Position numbers and translations under genes: made by a program. Under the pieces are notes generated by a model. It worked only from the letters and a program-made list of their open reading frames with translations, was not told the origin of the DNA and made no database searches. Shown here piece by piece: positions 1 through 11,290 of a stretch of 64,000 nucleotides of DNA (its first letter is position 1; the number at the start of each line of letters is the position of its first letter). The DNA is from Protula sp. h YS-2021 (lineage: Eukaryota > Annelida > Polychaeta > Sabellida > Serpulidae): assembly GCA_949752745.1 (NCBI GenBank), contig OX457031.1, positions 21,625,642-21,689,641 of the forward strand. Direction: 5' to 3'.

Positions 1-42
1 GCCCTCACTAAAACTTTCTAAATGATAATAGTAATAATAATA

Positions 43-204
<162 letters not shown>

Positions 205-286
205 GCTATTATTGATATAATATCATGTATTTAATTTTTTAGCTCTAAAATTATAAAAAAATTACAGACAGCTTAAAAATTAATTT

Positions 287-1000
287 TTGCTATCTTTAAA
301 GATCTTTTTAAAATCAAATGATCTTTTAGGTACAAAAGTTCAAAATCGCACTATTTATCATGGTAACCGTTTTCGAGACAATGGTGAAGTTCCGGTTCTG
401 ATCTTTGACCACAACCGAGAAGGTCAAGGTCAAGGAGATATCTTCTATGAAACCTCTTTTACTACCAAAGGGTAAAAAATCACTATCTCTAACCATTTGC
501 GAGATAATGGTCAACTTTAAGTTTTTGACGTTGACACAGAGCAGATCAAGGACACCGAGATAGCTCTTACATAACATCTTTTAGACCCACAGGATCGACA
601 ATAAGCTCGAAATCGCTCTGCCTCTGACCGTTTTCGAGATAACGGTCAGCTTGCGGTTTTGACCTTGACCATCATCGAGGAGGTCAGGGTCCCAGAGGCT
701 CCTCTTACATAACGCCTTTTAGGTCCAAATGTCGAAAATAAGCTCAAAATGGCTCTGTCTCTAACCTTTTTCGAGATAATGGTAAACTTCCGGATTTTGA
801 CCATTACTGTGACCGAGGAGGTCAAGGTCACCGAGGTACCTCTTATATAACGTCTTTTTAGGTCCAAAGGGTCGAAAATAAGTTCACAATGACTATCTTT
901 AACCATTTTCGAGACAATGGTCACTGTTGCCCTGACGCTTTTCGATGCAAAAGTCACATGACCTTTGACGTTGACCCTGAAGGTCGAGATTCAGATCGGG
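287..1000 (-). repeat. Satellite S1, reverse-oriented block (~135 bp unit, ~5 copies)
   Basis: The phrase TTTTCGAGAtAATGG recurs near 371, 497, 632, 768 and 905, giving spacings of 126, 135, 136 and 137. Each unit also holds a 'cgtcttttaggtccaaa' segment and a GGTCAAGGTCA-like segment. The same sequence appears in the opposite orientation at 5150-5840 and 7140-8390. Copies are degenerate, so the array is old. No coding content is supported. Confidence 0.85.
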
Positions 1001-1411
1001 AGGTTGGTCTGTACTGAAACCGTATAGGTGTTCAAACGAACATGTGAGCGCTAAGCGCTATTTCTAACCATTTTTCGTGATAAATAAGGGTCAGAAAAAC
1101 ATATTTTTACCTCAATTTGACCTCAACCTAAAAAGATTGCGAATTTGCGAATTTCATGACCTCTCATAGTCCTCTATCTGTGTGCCCAATTTCATCTTAC
1201 TACCTCAGATAGCGTAGGAGAGTTTTCTGGAAAACATCCGGGGTTGAAAAAACCCCAACCCTCGCTCCCCCCCCAAAAAAAACGGAATAAACAGCCAGAA
1301 TTCTTAGCAAAGTAAGCCCACTTGTAAACTTATTTGCCAGTGGAAATAATTTATACATCCATGTTACTATCAATAAATTTTGATATCAAAAATTAGCAGT
1401 AACGTTAAAAA
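1001..1411. other. Low-copy AT-rich spacer
   Basis: Apart from a short C/A-rich stretch (1259-1283), I see no repeat, ORF or element boundary here. Confidence 0.5.
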
Positions 1412-1501
1412 GACTTCACTTGGGTTCCACCGTAGTTATTTAAAAAAAATTCAAGCAAATAACAAAGGTGGAATCCAAGTGTAGTTATTTGCTTTGAAGT
1501 C
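1412..1501. repeat. Compound foldback (two interlocking inverted repeats)
   Basis: CACTTGGGTTCCACC (1417-1431) pairs with GGTGGAATCCAAGTG (1467-1481) with one mismatch. AAGCAAATAAC (1453-1463) pairs perfectly with GTTATTTGCTT (1484-1494). The arms interlock, so two alternative hairpins are possible. It may be the remnant of a small foldback transposon, but no target duplication was recognised. Confidence 0.75.
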
Positions 1502-2486
1502 AAGAGTTCGTAAAGGAAAAGTCCTCCACAGCACCTCCAAATAGCTTGTAAGGAGATCTCGTGTATTTCTAGATGGCGGAAAAGAATTATTTACAACTCC
1601 TCTATTTCGCGTTTGCCTGCTCAGTCATTTAATCCGAACGGGGGAGGGGGAAGGGTGGGGTTGGGGAGGGGGAGGGGGGTCACCAGTTGACCTATATGGA
1701 TCTTTGATATATAACTTCAGAAGAATGGATCAAACGATCACATAAAAACTGTTCTTTTAAAGTTACAAAATAAGAAATGTGAAGTTCTTTCCGGATCAGC
1801 GATTAATAAAGGGTCAATTTTTGTAAGGGTATGCCGGTTTTACAGAGGTGATGAATGGGAAACACATGTAACAGAATGTTTACAAAATACAACGAATAAA
1901 TAACTCTCAACCCCCTCCCCGTCCCCCAAATGCTATTCAGCACTGCATTTTACGTTTTCTACATGGCATAAGATTCGCCTTGCATTTATCCACTGGCAGG
2001 AGTATTTCCCACTTTCTGCTAAATTCACCGAAATTGTTATACGGGGGTGAGAGGGGAGGGGGGTTACAGCATCATATAACAAAAACCAAGGCATATTTAT
2101 GGTTTTATAAGGTGGCTCCCCGGCTGCACATACATCTCTCCCCCCCCCAGGCGGCTTCCCCCAGTTAATTTTAAAGTGCAGGTATAAATTTGTATTGCAA
2201 TTGATATAGTGTGATATTACTCCCACAGGGACAGCATGTGTGACAATGCTTACAACAGTTGTAGGGGTAGACGGTAAAAACCTCCTGGTAAAAAGCCCCT
2301 CCCCTCAGTAAGAAGCCCCCCCCCCCCAATTTTTGCATAACCGGTATACCCTGTCCATTTAAGCGTTCTGGGGCTTAAAAGAGTTTATGGTGTTGCATTT
2401 AACAAGTTTCTTATTGTTATTTAATCGAAACAAACTTGTTAGAAAATGAAATATATATGATTAACGATAACGCAGTTCAGTTGTTA
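1502..2486. other. Spacer with G-rich and C-rich runs
   Basis: Contains a purine-rich GGGGGAGGGG block (1639-1680), CCCCTCCCC near 1911-1926, a GGGGGTGAGAGGGGAGGGGGG block near 2043-2063 and C-runs near 2137 and 2318. No conserved ORF or element is recognised. Confidence 0.5.
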
Positions 2487-2945
2487 AACATTTTCACATT
2501 TATTAGGGAATTATTCATATCAAGAATTAATTTTTTGCTATCTACAATTATATTTTTATCTCTAAATATAATTATTGTTTCTAAATATAATTATAGTTTT
2601 CTTATGTCTGAATGTATTCTTGATCTAAAAAAAATATTTATTGATATCAAAAATGATTTATTGATCTTTGTAGAGGTCAAAAGTTCAATTCTTGATAGCA
2701 AAAATTTTGTTATCAGAAATTAATTTTTGCTTTTAATATAAAAATTCAGTAGCACATGTCTGTAAATAAAATAACGACTGGTCCTTGTATACAGAATCCT
2801 TTTTTAAATTTTGTACTGGACTAAAAAAGAAGTAATTATTGAGCTCAAAAATTGTGTTGTTATTGTTGATCTCAAAAATTGTGTTGTTATTGTTGATATC
2901 AACAATTCAAGGTTTCATCTCCAAAATTGAATTGACGATTCGTTT
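2487..2945 (+). mobile_element. Truncated copy of the Mutator-like MITE
   Basis: Starts within the element's left end (ATTTTCACATTTATTAGGG) without the terminal TGGAATGCC. It then has the same succession of GATATC/GATCTC/GCTATC-type palindromic words and the conserved ACTGGTCCTTG-TACAGAATCC block seen in the full-length copies at 31079-31916 and 46425-47255. It stops near 2945 and lacks the right end. Confidence 0.8.
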
Positions 2946-3637
2946 TAAAGACATCATATGAAAAGAGCACAACACATATGATTCGTTAGGTCCCAAATTT
3001 CCAAACACCCACACATCAGTTCATTCTGTGGAACATACTGAAGTGTGTGGAGGGCGGGGAGGGGGGGGCGGCTATCGAGTATGCAAGATTGAGTACTTAG
3101 TTTTTTTAACCCGGGGGAGGGGTTAAAACATACTCTAAGATTTAGATCTCTAAGATTTAGAAAAACATACACCAGAAATTTACTGAAAATATCCAGAGGT
3201 CCTACCTTGGACTGGTGCATTAAGAATTATCCAACCCCGTTTTTGACGATGTCTTTTTACGTCGAACTTTTTAATTTCTCAGTACTTTATGTGTGCACTA
3301 GAACCTCTCAGGATCTGCCAACTGTGATTACGACATATGTCAAACACAATTCAAATCAAATTTACGATATTACATTTGTGTAAACATGGTTTATGTTTGT
3401 TTGGATCTAACAGATAAAGATACGTTCTTCATTAAAAAGACATGTGAGCACTGTACCTTATTTGTCAAACGCAATATTTAATTGGTAAAACTACCAAACA
3501 GGGGCAAACCCAGTGGTTTTATCGAGTCGCATTCATACAGATCTGATAATAATTTCATTTTCTCCGTTGAAATATATATAAAAGACTTTTAAGTTGATAT
3601 TTTCTTGTTGTGATAACAGTGTTTCACAAAATCTTCC
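2946..3637. other. Spacer
   Basis: Mostly single-copy AT-rich DNA with a G-run at 3050-3071. No supportable gene. Confidence 0.5.
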
Positions 3638-3689
3638 ATGGATCCATGGAGACAATCACAAAATCTTCCATGGATCCATGGAGACAATA
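3630..3689. repeat. Two 30-bp repeats each carrying a 14-bp palindrome
   Basis: The segment 'ccatggatccatgg' occurs twice, 30 bp apart, within an exact direct repeat (cacaaaatctt before it and agacaat after it). CCATGGATCCATGG is its own reverse complement. Confidence 0.9.
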
Positions 3690-3829
3690 ACATTTTTTCA
3701 CCAAAGCTTTCATGGATCCGACATATTTTAACACAACATAAAATATCACACGAGATAAACGACTTTCTGGGAATGCGTTACCCATTAGTCTTACCGCAGG
3801 AACACCCAGTAATGCAATTAAACCATTCT

Positions 3830-4078
3830 CGCGGTAGGACTACTGGATGTTCCAGCGGTAGAAATACTGGGTGTTCCCGCTGTATGACCACTGGGTGTTC
3901 CCATGGTAGGACTAGTCGGTGTTCCAGTGATAGAACTACTCGGTGTTCCCGCTGTATGACTACTGGGTGTTCCCATGGTAGGACTACTCGATGTTCCAGT
4001 GGTAGAACTACTGGGTGTTCCTGCTATCTGACTACTGGGTGTCTCCATGGTAGAAATACTGGGTGTTCCAGCAGCCAC
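3830..4078 (-). repeat. 24-bp minisatellite with 72-bp higher-order unit; encodes Ser/Thr/Pro-rich frame on minus strand
   Basis: About ten 24-bp units follow an A-B-C order. The variable parts are ccagtggtagaac, ccgctgtatgac and ccatggtaggac, which gives a 72-bp higher-order period. Read on the minus strand, each unit gives eight residues of the type GTPSSSTT, a mucin-like PTS composition. An in-frame stop lies just upstream of the frame, and no clear splice acceptor follows it. The frame is therefore at best a decayed mucin-like exon and may be only a minisatellite. Seen: the repeat and the frame. Inferred: any link to mucins. Confidence 0.7.
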
Positions 4079-4089
4079 GAGTTATTCGC

Positions 4090-4859
4090 TGCAGCCAGTT
4101 TTCTTGAGAATCATGCACTCTGTGCTTGCTTCTCCAGATACATTTCATCGCTTAATGTTTTAACTTGGAAGTTGTACAGGGCCAAGTTTCTGAACTTTTC
4201 TCTCTTTACTGGTTTGCCCTTTTGTCTTTACTAGTCCTCTGGCCACACCGACGCTAGGACACGTATGTAGTAACTGATCTGAAGTTGTGCTCCTTAGTTT
4301 TCATTTTCATGATCAAAACGCGAAGCAAAACAACAGAATTTTTTTCGCCAAGAAACGCGTTACATAAATGATGCATGCTTTATTTACATAAACCAAATAC
4401 GCCGAGCATGGTGAAATACTTGTGTTGTGAGTGCAAAATCTTACCTGGTCAGTTTAAGGACACGGAATGATTTTTAAAATATTCAACACTTAGCCAAATA
4501 TAAAAGCAACACTTGGAGAATATTTCGAATGCGTTCATCGAGACCAGTTTTCACTGAGAAAAAGACAAGATATTGTTCTCGAAATCTTATTGCCTAACAG
4601 GACTATATATTAATATTTATTTTGCCTTATTTACTGTTCGGATTCGTCTTTGGATCTATCCAAGATCCGTGCTCCATTGTGACATGGAGTCAACGCAAAT
4701 ATATAGGTTTAGAATTCAGCGTGTTTAATTGCCTAATATACACCAAAAATGGGTTCCGTCAACTGGCAAAGAGCATGGCCCAAGGGCAATCTCTGTAAGA
4801 AAAGACAGTACGGTGGAAACGGAGAACATAATGTTAGAGACTTGAGGAAAACAAGATAT
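4090..4859. other. Spacer
   Basis: Mixed single-copy sequence; no repeat, RNA or coding signal recognised. Confidence 0.45.
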
Positions 4860-4948
4860 TCAACGACACTAAATTGATGTCGTACCATTCTAAAGCGTAA
4901 TATCTAGAAAATTGATGTCGTACCATGATAAAGCGTAATATCTAGAAA
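4860..4948 (+). repeat. Two-copy direct repeat (~46 bp)
   Basis: 'ttgatgtcgtaccat' followed by 'aaagcgtaatatctagaaa' occurs twice in succession with two substitutions. Confidence 0.85.
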
Positions 4949-5149
4949 AAGTAACATCCACAAAGTGCACATTTTTTTCTGCTTTTTTTTCCAGATGTCT
5001 CAGGAATCACAATAAATTTATTCAGGTGATTTTCAATTTTGTGCTGGAAGAAATCGGTGTTCGCGAGGAAAAAAAGTAAACAAAAATCTTGCCTAATATC
5101 GGTTTCATGGTCACGGTCCAACACTAAATCAGTTAGAGACTGAGAGACT

Positions 5150-5840
5150 TCGAGAATATTTTTGACCCTGTTGGCCTAAAAGACGTTACATAAGAGGTTC
5201 CTGGGTGACATTGACGTCCTCAGTCATGACCAAGTCAAAAGACGGAAGTTGACCACTATCTTGAAAACAGTTAGAGACAGAGCGATTTTGAGCTTATTTT
5301 CGGTCCTTTGGCCTAAAAGACCTCCTACTTCATGGTCAAGGTCAGCAACCGGAAGTTGACCATTATCTCTAAAACGGTTAGAGATAGAGCTATTCGAGCT
5401 GTGGGCCTAAAAGACGTTATATATGAGGTAACTGTGTGACATTGACTTCCTCAAGGTCAAGGTTTCAAACCGGAAGATGACCATTATTTCGAAAACGGTT
5501 AGTGACAGAACGATTTTGAGCTTATCCTCTGTGCCCAAATGACATTATAAAGGTGGTACCTCCATAACCTTGACCTCCTCCGTCATGGGCAAGGTCAAAA
5601 TCCAGAAGATGACCATTATATCGTAAAAAGTCAGAGATGGAGCGATTTTGAGCTTATTTTCCACTCTTTGGGCCTAGTAGACGTTATATAGGAGGTAACT
5701 CGGTGATGTTGACCTCCGTCATGGTCAAAATTCAGAAGTTAATCCAGAAGTTGCCCATTATCTCGAAAACGGTTAGACATAGGGCGTTTTTGAGCTATTT
5801 TTCGACTCTTTGGGCTTAAAGACGTTATATAAGAGCTTAC
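5150..5840 (+). repeat. Satellite S1, forward block
   Basis: Five units marked by GACCATTATCTCGAAAACGG-like text near 5250, 5359, 5479, 5608 and 5754. Between them lie TTGAGCTTATTTTCGA, GGGCCTAAAAGACGTTATAT and TCATGGTCAAGGTCA. It is the reverse complement of the 287-1000 block and runs straight into the 51-bp array. Confidence 0.88.
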
Positions 5841-5924
5841 AGACCAATTCCAGCGTGCATGAGCAAGGGAATTTCCCTGAAAAATTGGGCTTCAAAAGAT
5901 GAGACGGCAAAGAGCATGTTTATT

Positions 5925-7012
5925 TAATTTGCGTTGATGCGCGGTTCGCATTTTGGACAAGTACGCATGTTTATTTACCTTGTGTTGATGTGCGGTTCTT
6001 ATTTCGGATCAGTGCGCATGTTTATTTACCTTTTCTTGATGTGCGGTTCGCATTTCGGACCAGTGCGCATGTTTATTCAACTTGCGTTGTTGAGCAGTTT
6101 TATTTAATTTGTGCTGATGCGTGGTTCGTATTTTGGACCAGTGCGCATATTTAACTGTGTTGATGCGCGGCGCTTATTTTGGACCAGTGCGAATGTTTAT
6201 TTAATTTGCGTTGGCGCGTGGTTCGCATTTCCAACCAATGCGCATGTTTATTTAACGTGCGTCGATGCGCGATTCTTATTTCATTCCAATGCGCATGTTT
6301 ATTTAATTTGAATAAACTGCGCACTATTCAAAAGAAGAACTGCGCATCAGCACAAGTTGCGTTAATGGGCATTTCGAACCAGTGCGCATGTTTTAACTTG
6401 CGTTGATGAACGGTGCTAATTTTGGTGCAGTGTGCTTGCTTATTTAGCTTGTGTCGATGTGCGGTTGGCATTTTCCACCAGTGCGCATGATTATTTAACT
6501 TATGTTGATGCGTGGTTCGCATTTTGGACCAGTGGAACTGTTTCTTTAGGTTGCGTTTATGCGCGGTTCGCATTTCGGACCAGTGCACAGGAACATATAA
6601 CTTGCGTTGACGCGCGATTTGTATTTCGGACTGGTACGCATATTATTTAAGTCGTGCTGATGCTCAGTTCTCATTGTGAATAGTGCGTTAATGCCCAGTT
6701 AGCATTTCGAACCAGTGCGCATGTTTATTTAACTTGCGTTGATGCGCGGTGCTCATTTTGGTCCAGTGCGCATGTTTCTTTAGGTTGCGTTGATGCACTG
6801 TTCGCATTTCGGACCACTGCGCATGTCTGTTCAACTGGCGTCGATGCGTGGTTCTTTTTTCGTACCAGTGCGCATGTTTATTTAACTTGCGCTGATGCGC
6901 GGTGCTTATTTTGGACCATTACGCATGTTTATTTAACTTGCGTCGATGCGCGGTTGCTAAATCGGACTACTGCGCAAGTTCATTTAACTTGCGTTTATGC
7001 GCTGTAGGAGGA
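5925..7012 (+). repeat. 51-bp minisatellite R51, block 1 (~21 units)
   Basis: Each unit contains gcgcatgtttatttaa, cttgcgttgatgcgc and ggttcgcatttcggaccagt (51 bp in total). Units diverge by substitutions and small indels. ATGCGC in one unit and GCGCAT at the start of the next are complementary, and GGTTCG/CGGACC lie between them, so each unit can fold. Because 51 is 17 codons, open frames arise on both strands and should not be called genes. Confidence 0.95.
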
Positions 7013-7139
7013 GATTCATTTAATTTTTTTTTTCAAAATTCCTAAAAAATTCAAAAGTTTTCTAATTCACTCAAAAAGCACATGCAGTATGCATGATCCC
7101 TAGAGACGGCTCATATAAAAAATAAATGAAAACTGATTA

Positions 7140-8390
7140 AAACTGTAGGAGGAAATACCTTGAAGTCCTCCGCTATTGTCAAGGTAAAACACTGGAAGTT
7201 GACCATTTTCTAAAATCGGTCACAGATGGAGCGATTTGAGCTTATTTTCGGCCCTTTAGAGCGCTTATGAGCTTATTTTCGGCCCTTTAGAGCGCTTATG
7301 AGCTTATTTTCGGCCGTTTAATGAGCTTATTTTCGGCCCTTTAGAGCGCTTATGAGCTTATTTTTCGGCCCTTTGAGCTTAATGACGTTATATAAGAGGT
7401 AAATCGGTGACCTTACCAACTCAAAATGGCTCTTTCTCTAACCGTTTTTTTTAGATAACAGGTACCTGGGTGATTTTGAGCTTATTTTTGAGCATGGTCA
7501 AGGTCAACAACCGGACGTTGACCATTATCTGGAAAACGGTCAGAGATGGCGCGATTGTGAGCTTATTTTCGATCCTTTGGGCCTACAAGACGTTATATAG
7601 GAAGTACCTCAGTCAAAATCCGAAAGTTGACCATTATATCGAAAACGGTTAAACATAGGGCGATTTTGAGCTTATTTTCGACCCTTTTTGGTAAGTCGGT
7701 GATCTTGACCTCCTCAGTCAGGGTCAACGTAAAAAAAAAAGAAAGTTGACCGTTATCTCTAAAAACGGTTGGAGGCCCTTTGGGCCTAAAAGACGTTATA
7801 TAAGAGGTTCCTGGGTGACATTGACATCCTCAGTCATGATCAATGTCAACAATAGGAAGTTAACCATTATCTCCAAAACGGTTAGAGATAGAGCGATTTC
7901 GGGCTTTGGGCCTAAAAGACGTTATATAAGGGGGTAGATCAGTGACCTAGGTCACGGTCAGCAACCGGGACGGTTAGAGATAGACTGATTTATTTTCGAT
8001 CCTGTCAGCCTAAAAGACGTTACATAAGAGGTTCCTGGGTGACATTGACGTCCTCAGTCATGGTCAAGGTCAACAACCGGAAGTTGACCATTATCTCCAA
8101 AACGAGGCATAGTGATTTTGAGCTGATTTTCGACTCTTTGGGCCTAAAAGAGGTAAGTCGGTGGATCTTGACGTCCTTCATCATGGTCAAAATCAAAAAT
8201 CGAAAGTTGACCATTATCTCAAAAACGGTTTTTAAGATAGAGCCGTTTGGGGCTTATTTTTGACGCTTTAGGCCTAAAAGACGTTATGTAAGAGGTACCT
8301 GGTTTGACCTTGACGTCCTCCGTCATGGTCCAGGACCAAAACCAAAACTTTACCATTATACAAAAACGGTTAGAGATGGATATGCCACCA
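7140..8390 (+). repeat. Satellite S1, second forward block with local expansion
   Basis: Same unit as at 5150-5840. Many copies of GACCATTATCTCxAAAACGG, GGGCCTAAAAGACGTTATAT and TCAAGGTCAACAACCGGAAG are visible up to about 8390. It contains the ~32-bp sub-repeat at 7256-7372. It lies between the two 51-bp array blocks. Confidence 0.88.
7256..7372 (+). repeat. 32-bp sub-repeat amplified inside S1
   Basis: Five successive copies of 'agagcgcttatgagctta' + 'ttttcggcccttt', which is a piece of the larger S1 unit. One copy lacks the agagcgctt part. It shows that a sub-segment of the satellite unit has been tandemly re-amplified. Confidence 0.9.
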
Positions 8391-8393
8391 CTG

Positions 8394-8490
8394 CTTAATA
8401 TACGTAGAGATTTTATTGTTTATTATTAATATATGTATAGATTTATTGTTTATTATTAATATATGTATAGATTTTATTGTTTATTATTAT
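8394..8490 (+). repeat. Three-copy AT-rich repeat (~41 bp)
   Basis: 'taatatatgtatagatttt' + 'attgtttattat' occurs three times almost unchanged. Confidence 0.85.
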
Positions 8491-9314
8491 GCCCTTATAA
8501 CCTCTATAACATGTACATATTACATACTGGAATAAAATTTGAGTGTAAAATGAATTGTAAACCCCTATATTCTTCCATCTCACTATGCATTACAGCATTG
8601 CTTAGTTTTATTCCGCAGTCAACGATTTTTTCGTAACCAATTAGGCGGCACAAATACCTTCCTCATCAACACTTGTACTTTATTTGCTCAATAAAACCAA
8701 GCAAGATTAAATATCGCAGATGACTACGGCCAGCACAAATCGTTATCTGTACAGATTACATAACTAAAACTTATGTCATTTATAATCTTCAGTAATTCCA
8801 AGCAGTAATTCCAAGTCTATAGGTTTCTACAATATTTACCAAGACAAAAAAAACAATATCTACAGTATTTACCAGAATACATTTAGCAACTCAACCCCTG
8901 TTTCGATTCAATATTTTTACTCTCAAAATAATTTATTTTGAGAACCGTTTGGAGAACTGCTTTGTTATTTATTGCAAACACTTTATTAATGAAATTAATA
9001 TCTTTTATTAATGAAATTAATATCCTTCAGTAAACAAGTTACGTCACCTGCAAATAGACAGATCTTATATTCAACTCTTCATTTCTCAACCACACAATAT
9101 AAGTAAGACCGATGTTTTATAACAATAGATATTCCTTTGTTGGTTGGATATTCCTGTCTAAGAATATATCGAGTATCACTATTAACAGATAAATATCCAT
9201 ATAACAGATAAATACCCAATTTCGAAAATAAGAGATACCACAATTTTTAAAAGGAGCTTCTCTTAAACTTCAAGCGCACAACGTCACCCAAAAGCTATCT
9301 AACGCCTTTTCAAA
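8491..9314. other. AT-rich spacer
   Basis: Contains one short duplication (ttattaatgaaattaatat, twice near 8984 and 9005). Otherwise single-copy, with no gene signal. Confidence 0.5.
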
Positions 9315-10925
9315 ATCTAACTTGCGTTGATGTGCGGTTTGCATTTCGGAAAACGCGCATGTTTTATTTAACTTGCCGTTATGCTCTGTTCGTATTTCGG
9401 ACCAGTGCGCACGTTTATTTAGCTTGCGTTGATGTGCGGTTCGCAAGCGAACCAGTGCACATGCGCAGCAATGCGTATTAAATTAACATGTGTACTTAAC
9501 TTGTGTTGATACGTGGCTTGCATTTCAGACCAGTGAGCATGTTTATTCAACTTAACGTTGATAAGCTGTTCGCATTTCGGACCAGTGCGCATGTTATTTA
9601 ATTTGCATTGATGAGCGGTTCTTATTCTAGACCAGTGCGCATGTTATTTTAATTTGCATTGATGAGCGGTTCTTATTTTAGACCAGTGCGCATGCTTATT
9701 TAACTTGCGTCGATGCGCAGTTCGCATTTCGGACCGTATATTCAACTTCCGTTGATGAGTGATTCGCAATTTTCACATCTCGGACCACTGCGCATGCTTA
9801 TTTAACTTGCTTTGATGCGCAGTTCGCATTTCGGACCAGTGAGCATGTTTATTCAACTTACGTTGATAGGCCGTTCGCATTTCGGACCCGTGCGCATGTT
9901 TGTTCGGCTTGTGTTGATGAGCGTTTGACTTTTCGGACTAGTGCGCATGTTTATTTAATTTGCATTTATGCGCGATTTTTATTTTAGATCAGTGCGCATA
10001 TTTATTTAATTTGCGTCGATGCGCAGTTCGCATTTCGGACCACTGCGCATGTTTATTTAACGTGCATCGGTGAGCGGTTCTTATTCCAGACCAATGCGCA
10101 TATTTCTTTAACTTGAGTTGATGCGCGGTTCTTATTCTGGACCAGTGCCCATGTTTATTTAAGTTGCGTTGATGCACGGTGCTTATTTTGGTCCAGTGTG
10201 CTTGCTTATTTAGCTTGTGTTGATGTGCGGTTCGCATTTCGAACCAGTGTGCATGTTTTTTTTTACCTTGCGTTAATGCTCGGTTCCCACTTCTGACCAG
10301 TGTGTTTGTTTACTTAGCTTGCGCTGATGGGCGGTTCGCATTTTCCACCAGTGCGCATGTTTATTTAACTTGCGTTGATGCACGGTGTTTATTGGGCGTG
10401 TGCATATGTTTATATAACTTGCGCTGGTACGCAGTTTGCATTTTGGACCAGTGCGCATGTTTATTCAACTTGCGTTGATGAGCAGTTCGCATTTCGAACC
10501 ATTACGCATGTTGATTTAACTTGCGTTGATGCGCGGTGCTTATTTTGGACCAGTGCAAATGTTAATTTAACTTGGGTGGGCGCGTGCTTCGCATTTCGAA
10601 CCACTGCGCATGTTTATTTAACGTGCATCGGTGCGCGGTTCTTATTTCAGGCCAATGCACATATTTCTTTAACTGAGTTGATGCGCGGTTCGCATTTCGG
10701 ACCAGTGAGCATGTTTATTCAACTTACGTTGATAGGCCGTTCGCATTTCGGACCAGTGCGCATGTTTATTTAACTTGCATTGATGAACGGTTCGCATTTC
10801 GGACCACACCACTACGCATGTTTATTTAACTTGCATTGACGCGCGGTTTGCATTTTGGACCAGTGCGCACATTTTTTTAACTTGCGTCGATGCGCGGTCT
10901 GTATTCCCGACCAATGCGCATGTTT
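9315..10925 (+). repeat. 51-bp minisatellite R51, block 2 (~31 units)
   Basis: Same 51-bp unit as at 5925-7012, in the same orientation and more variable. Examples of variants are 'ggtgcttattttggacc' and 'ggttcttattccagacc'. Both blocks share these variants, so they probably descend from one array split by S1 and by spacer. Confidence 0.95.
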
Positions 10926-11089
10926 TGGCAGATCGCCCAAAAAATTAAATTTTCAAGAGAAGTATTTCTATATTTCATTTTTAGTCAATGATTTGCAGGA
11001 ATCATCGCAATAAATTGAAGTCGCAAGATAATATATAGGACTAATCCTTGCCTAGATATTAAATCCAGAAGCCTTGCTAATGTCCAAGG

Positions 11090-11290
11090 ATTCTCAAAGT
11101 TTTCAATATTTCTTTAGAAAAACACAAAACAGCCTTCTTTGCACAGATCCACAGAAAGGTCTTTCTGTACGTGGAAATGTGAACCCATCACTAATTTCCG
11201 AGAATGGGTTGTACAAGTCAATAGCCAAACGGGTAGACGGACAAACAGGCGGACGGTATCGAAAACCGGGTCTCCTAAAATACACCGCAC
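11090..11290 (+). mobile_element. Fragment resembling a pearl/Helentron-like 3' part
   Basis: Ends in an ACGG-type microsatellite-like tract (ggtagacggacaaacaggcggacgg, 11230-11254) followed by 'tatcgaaaaccgggtctcc'. This resembles the 3' regions of the tandem-core elements at 12630-13035 and 20140-21250. No intact terminal hairpin is visible, so the call is tentative. Confidence 0.4.

Noticed and set aside
5925..10925. tRNA genes or T-arm-like GGTTCG stems in the 51-bp array
   Set aside because: GGTTCG...CGGACC superficially resembles a T-arm, but there is no acceptor stem, D-arm or anticodon arm, and no A/B box spacing.
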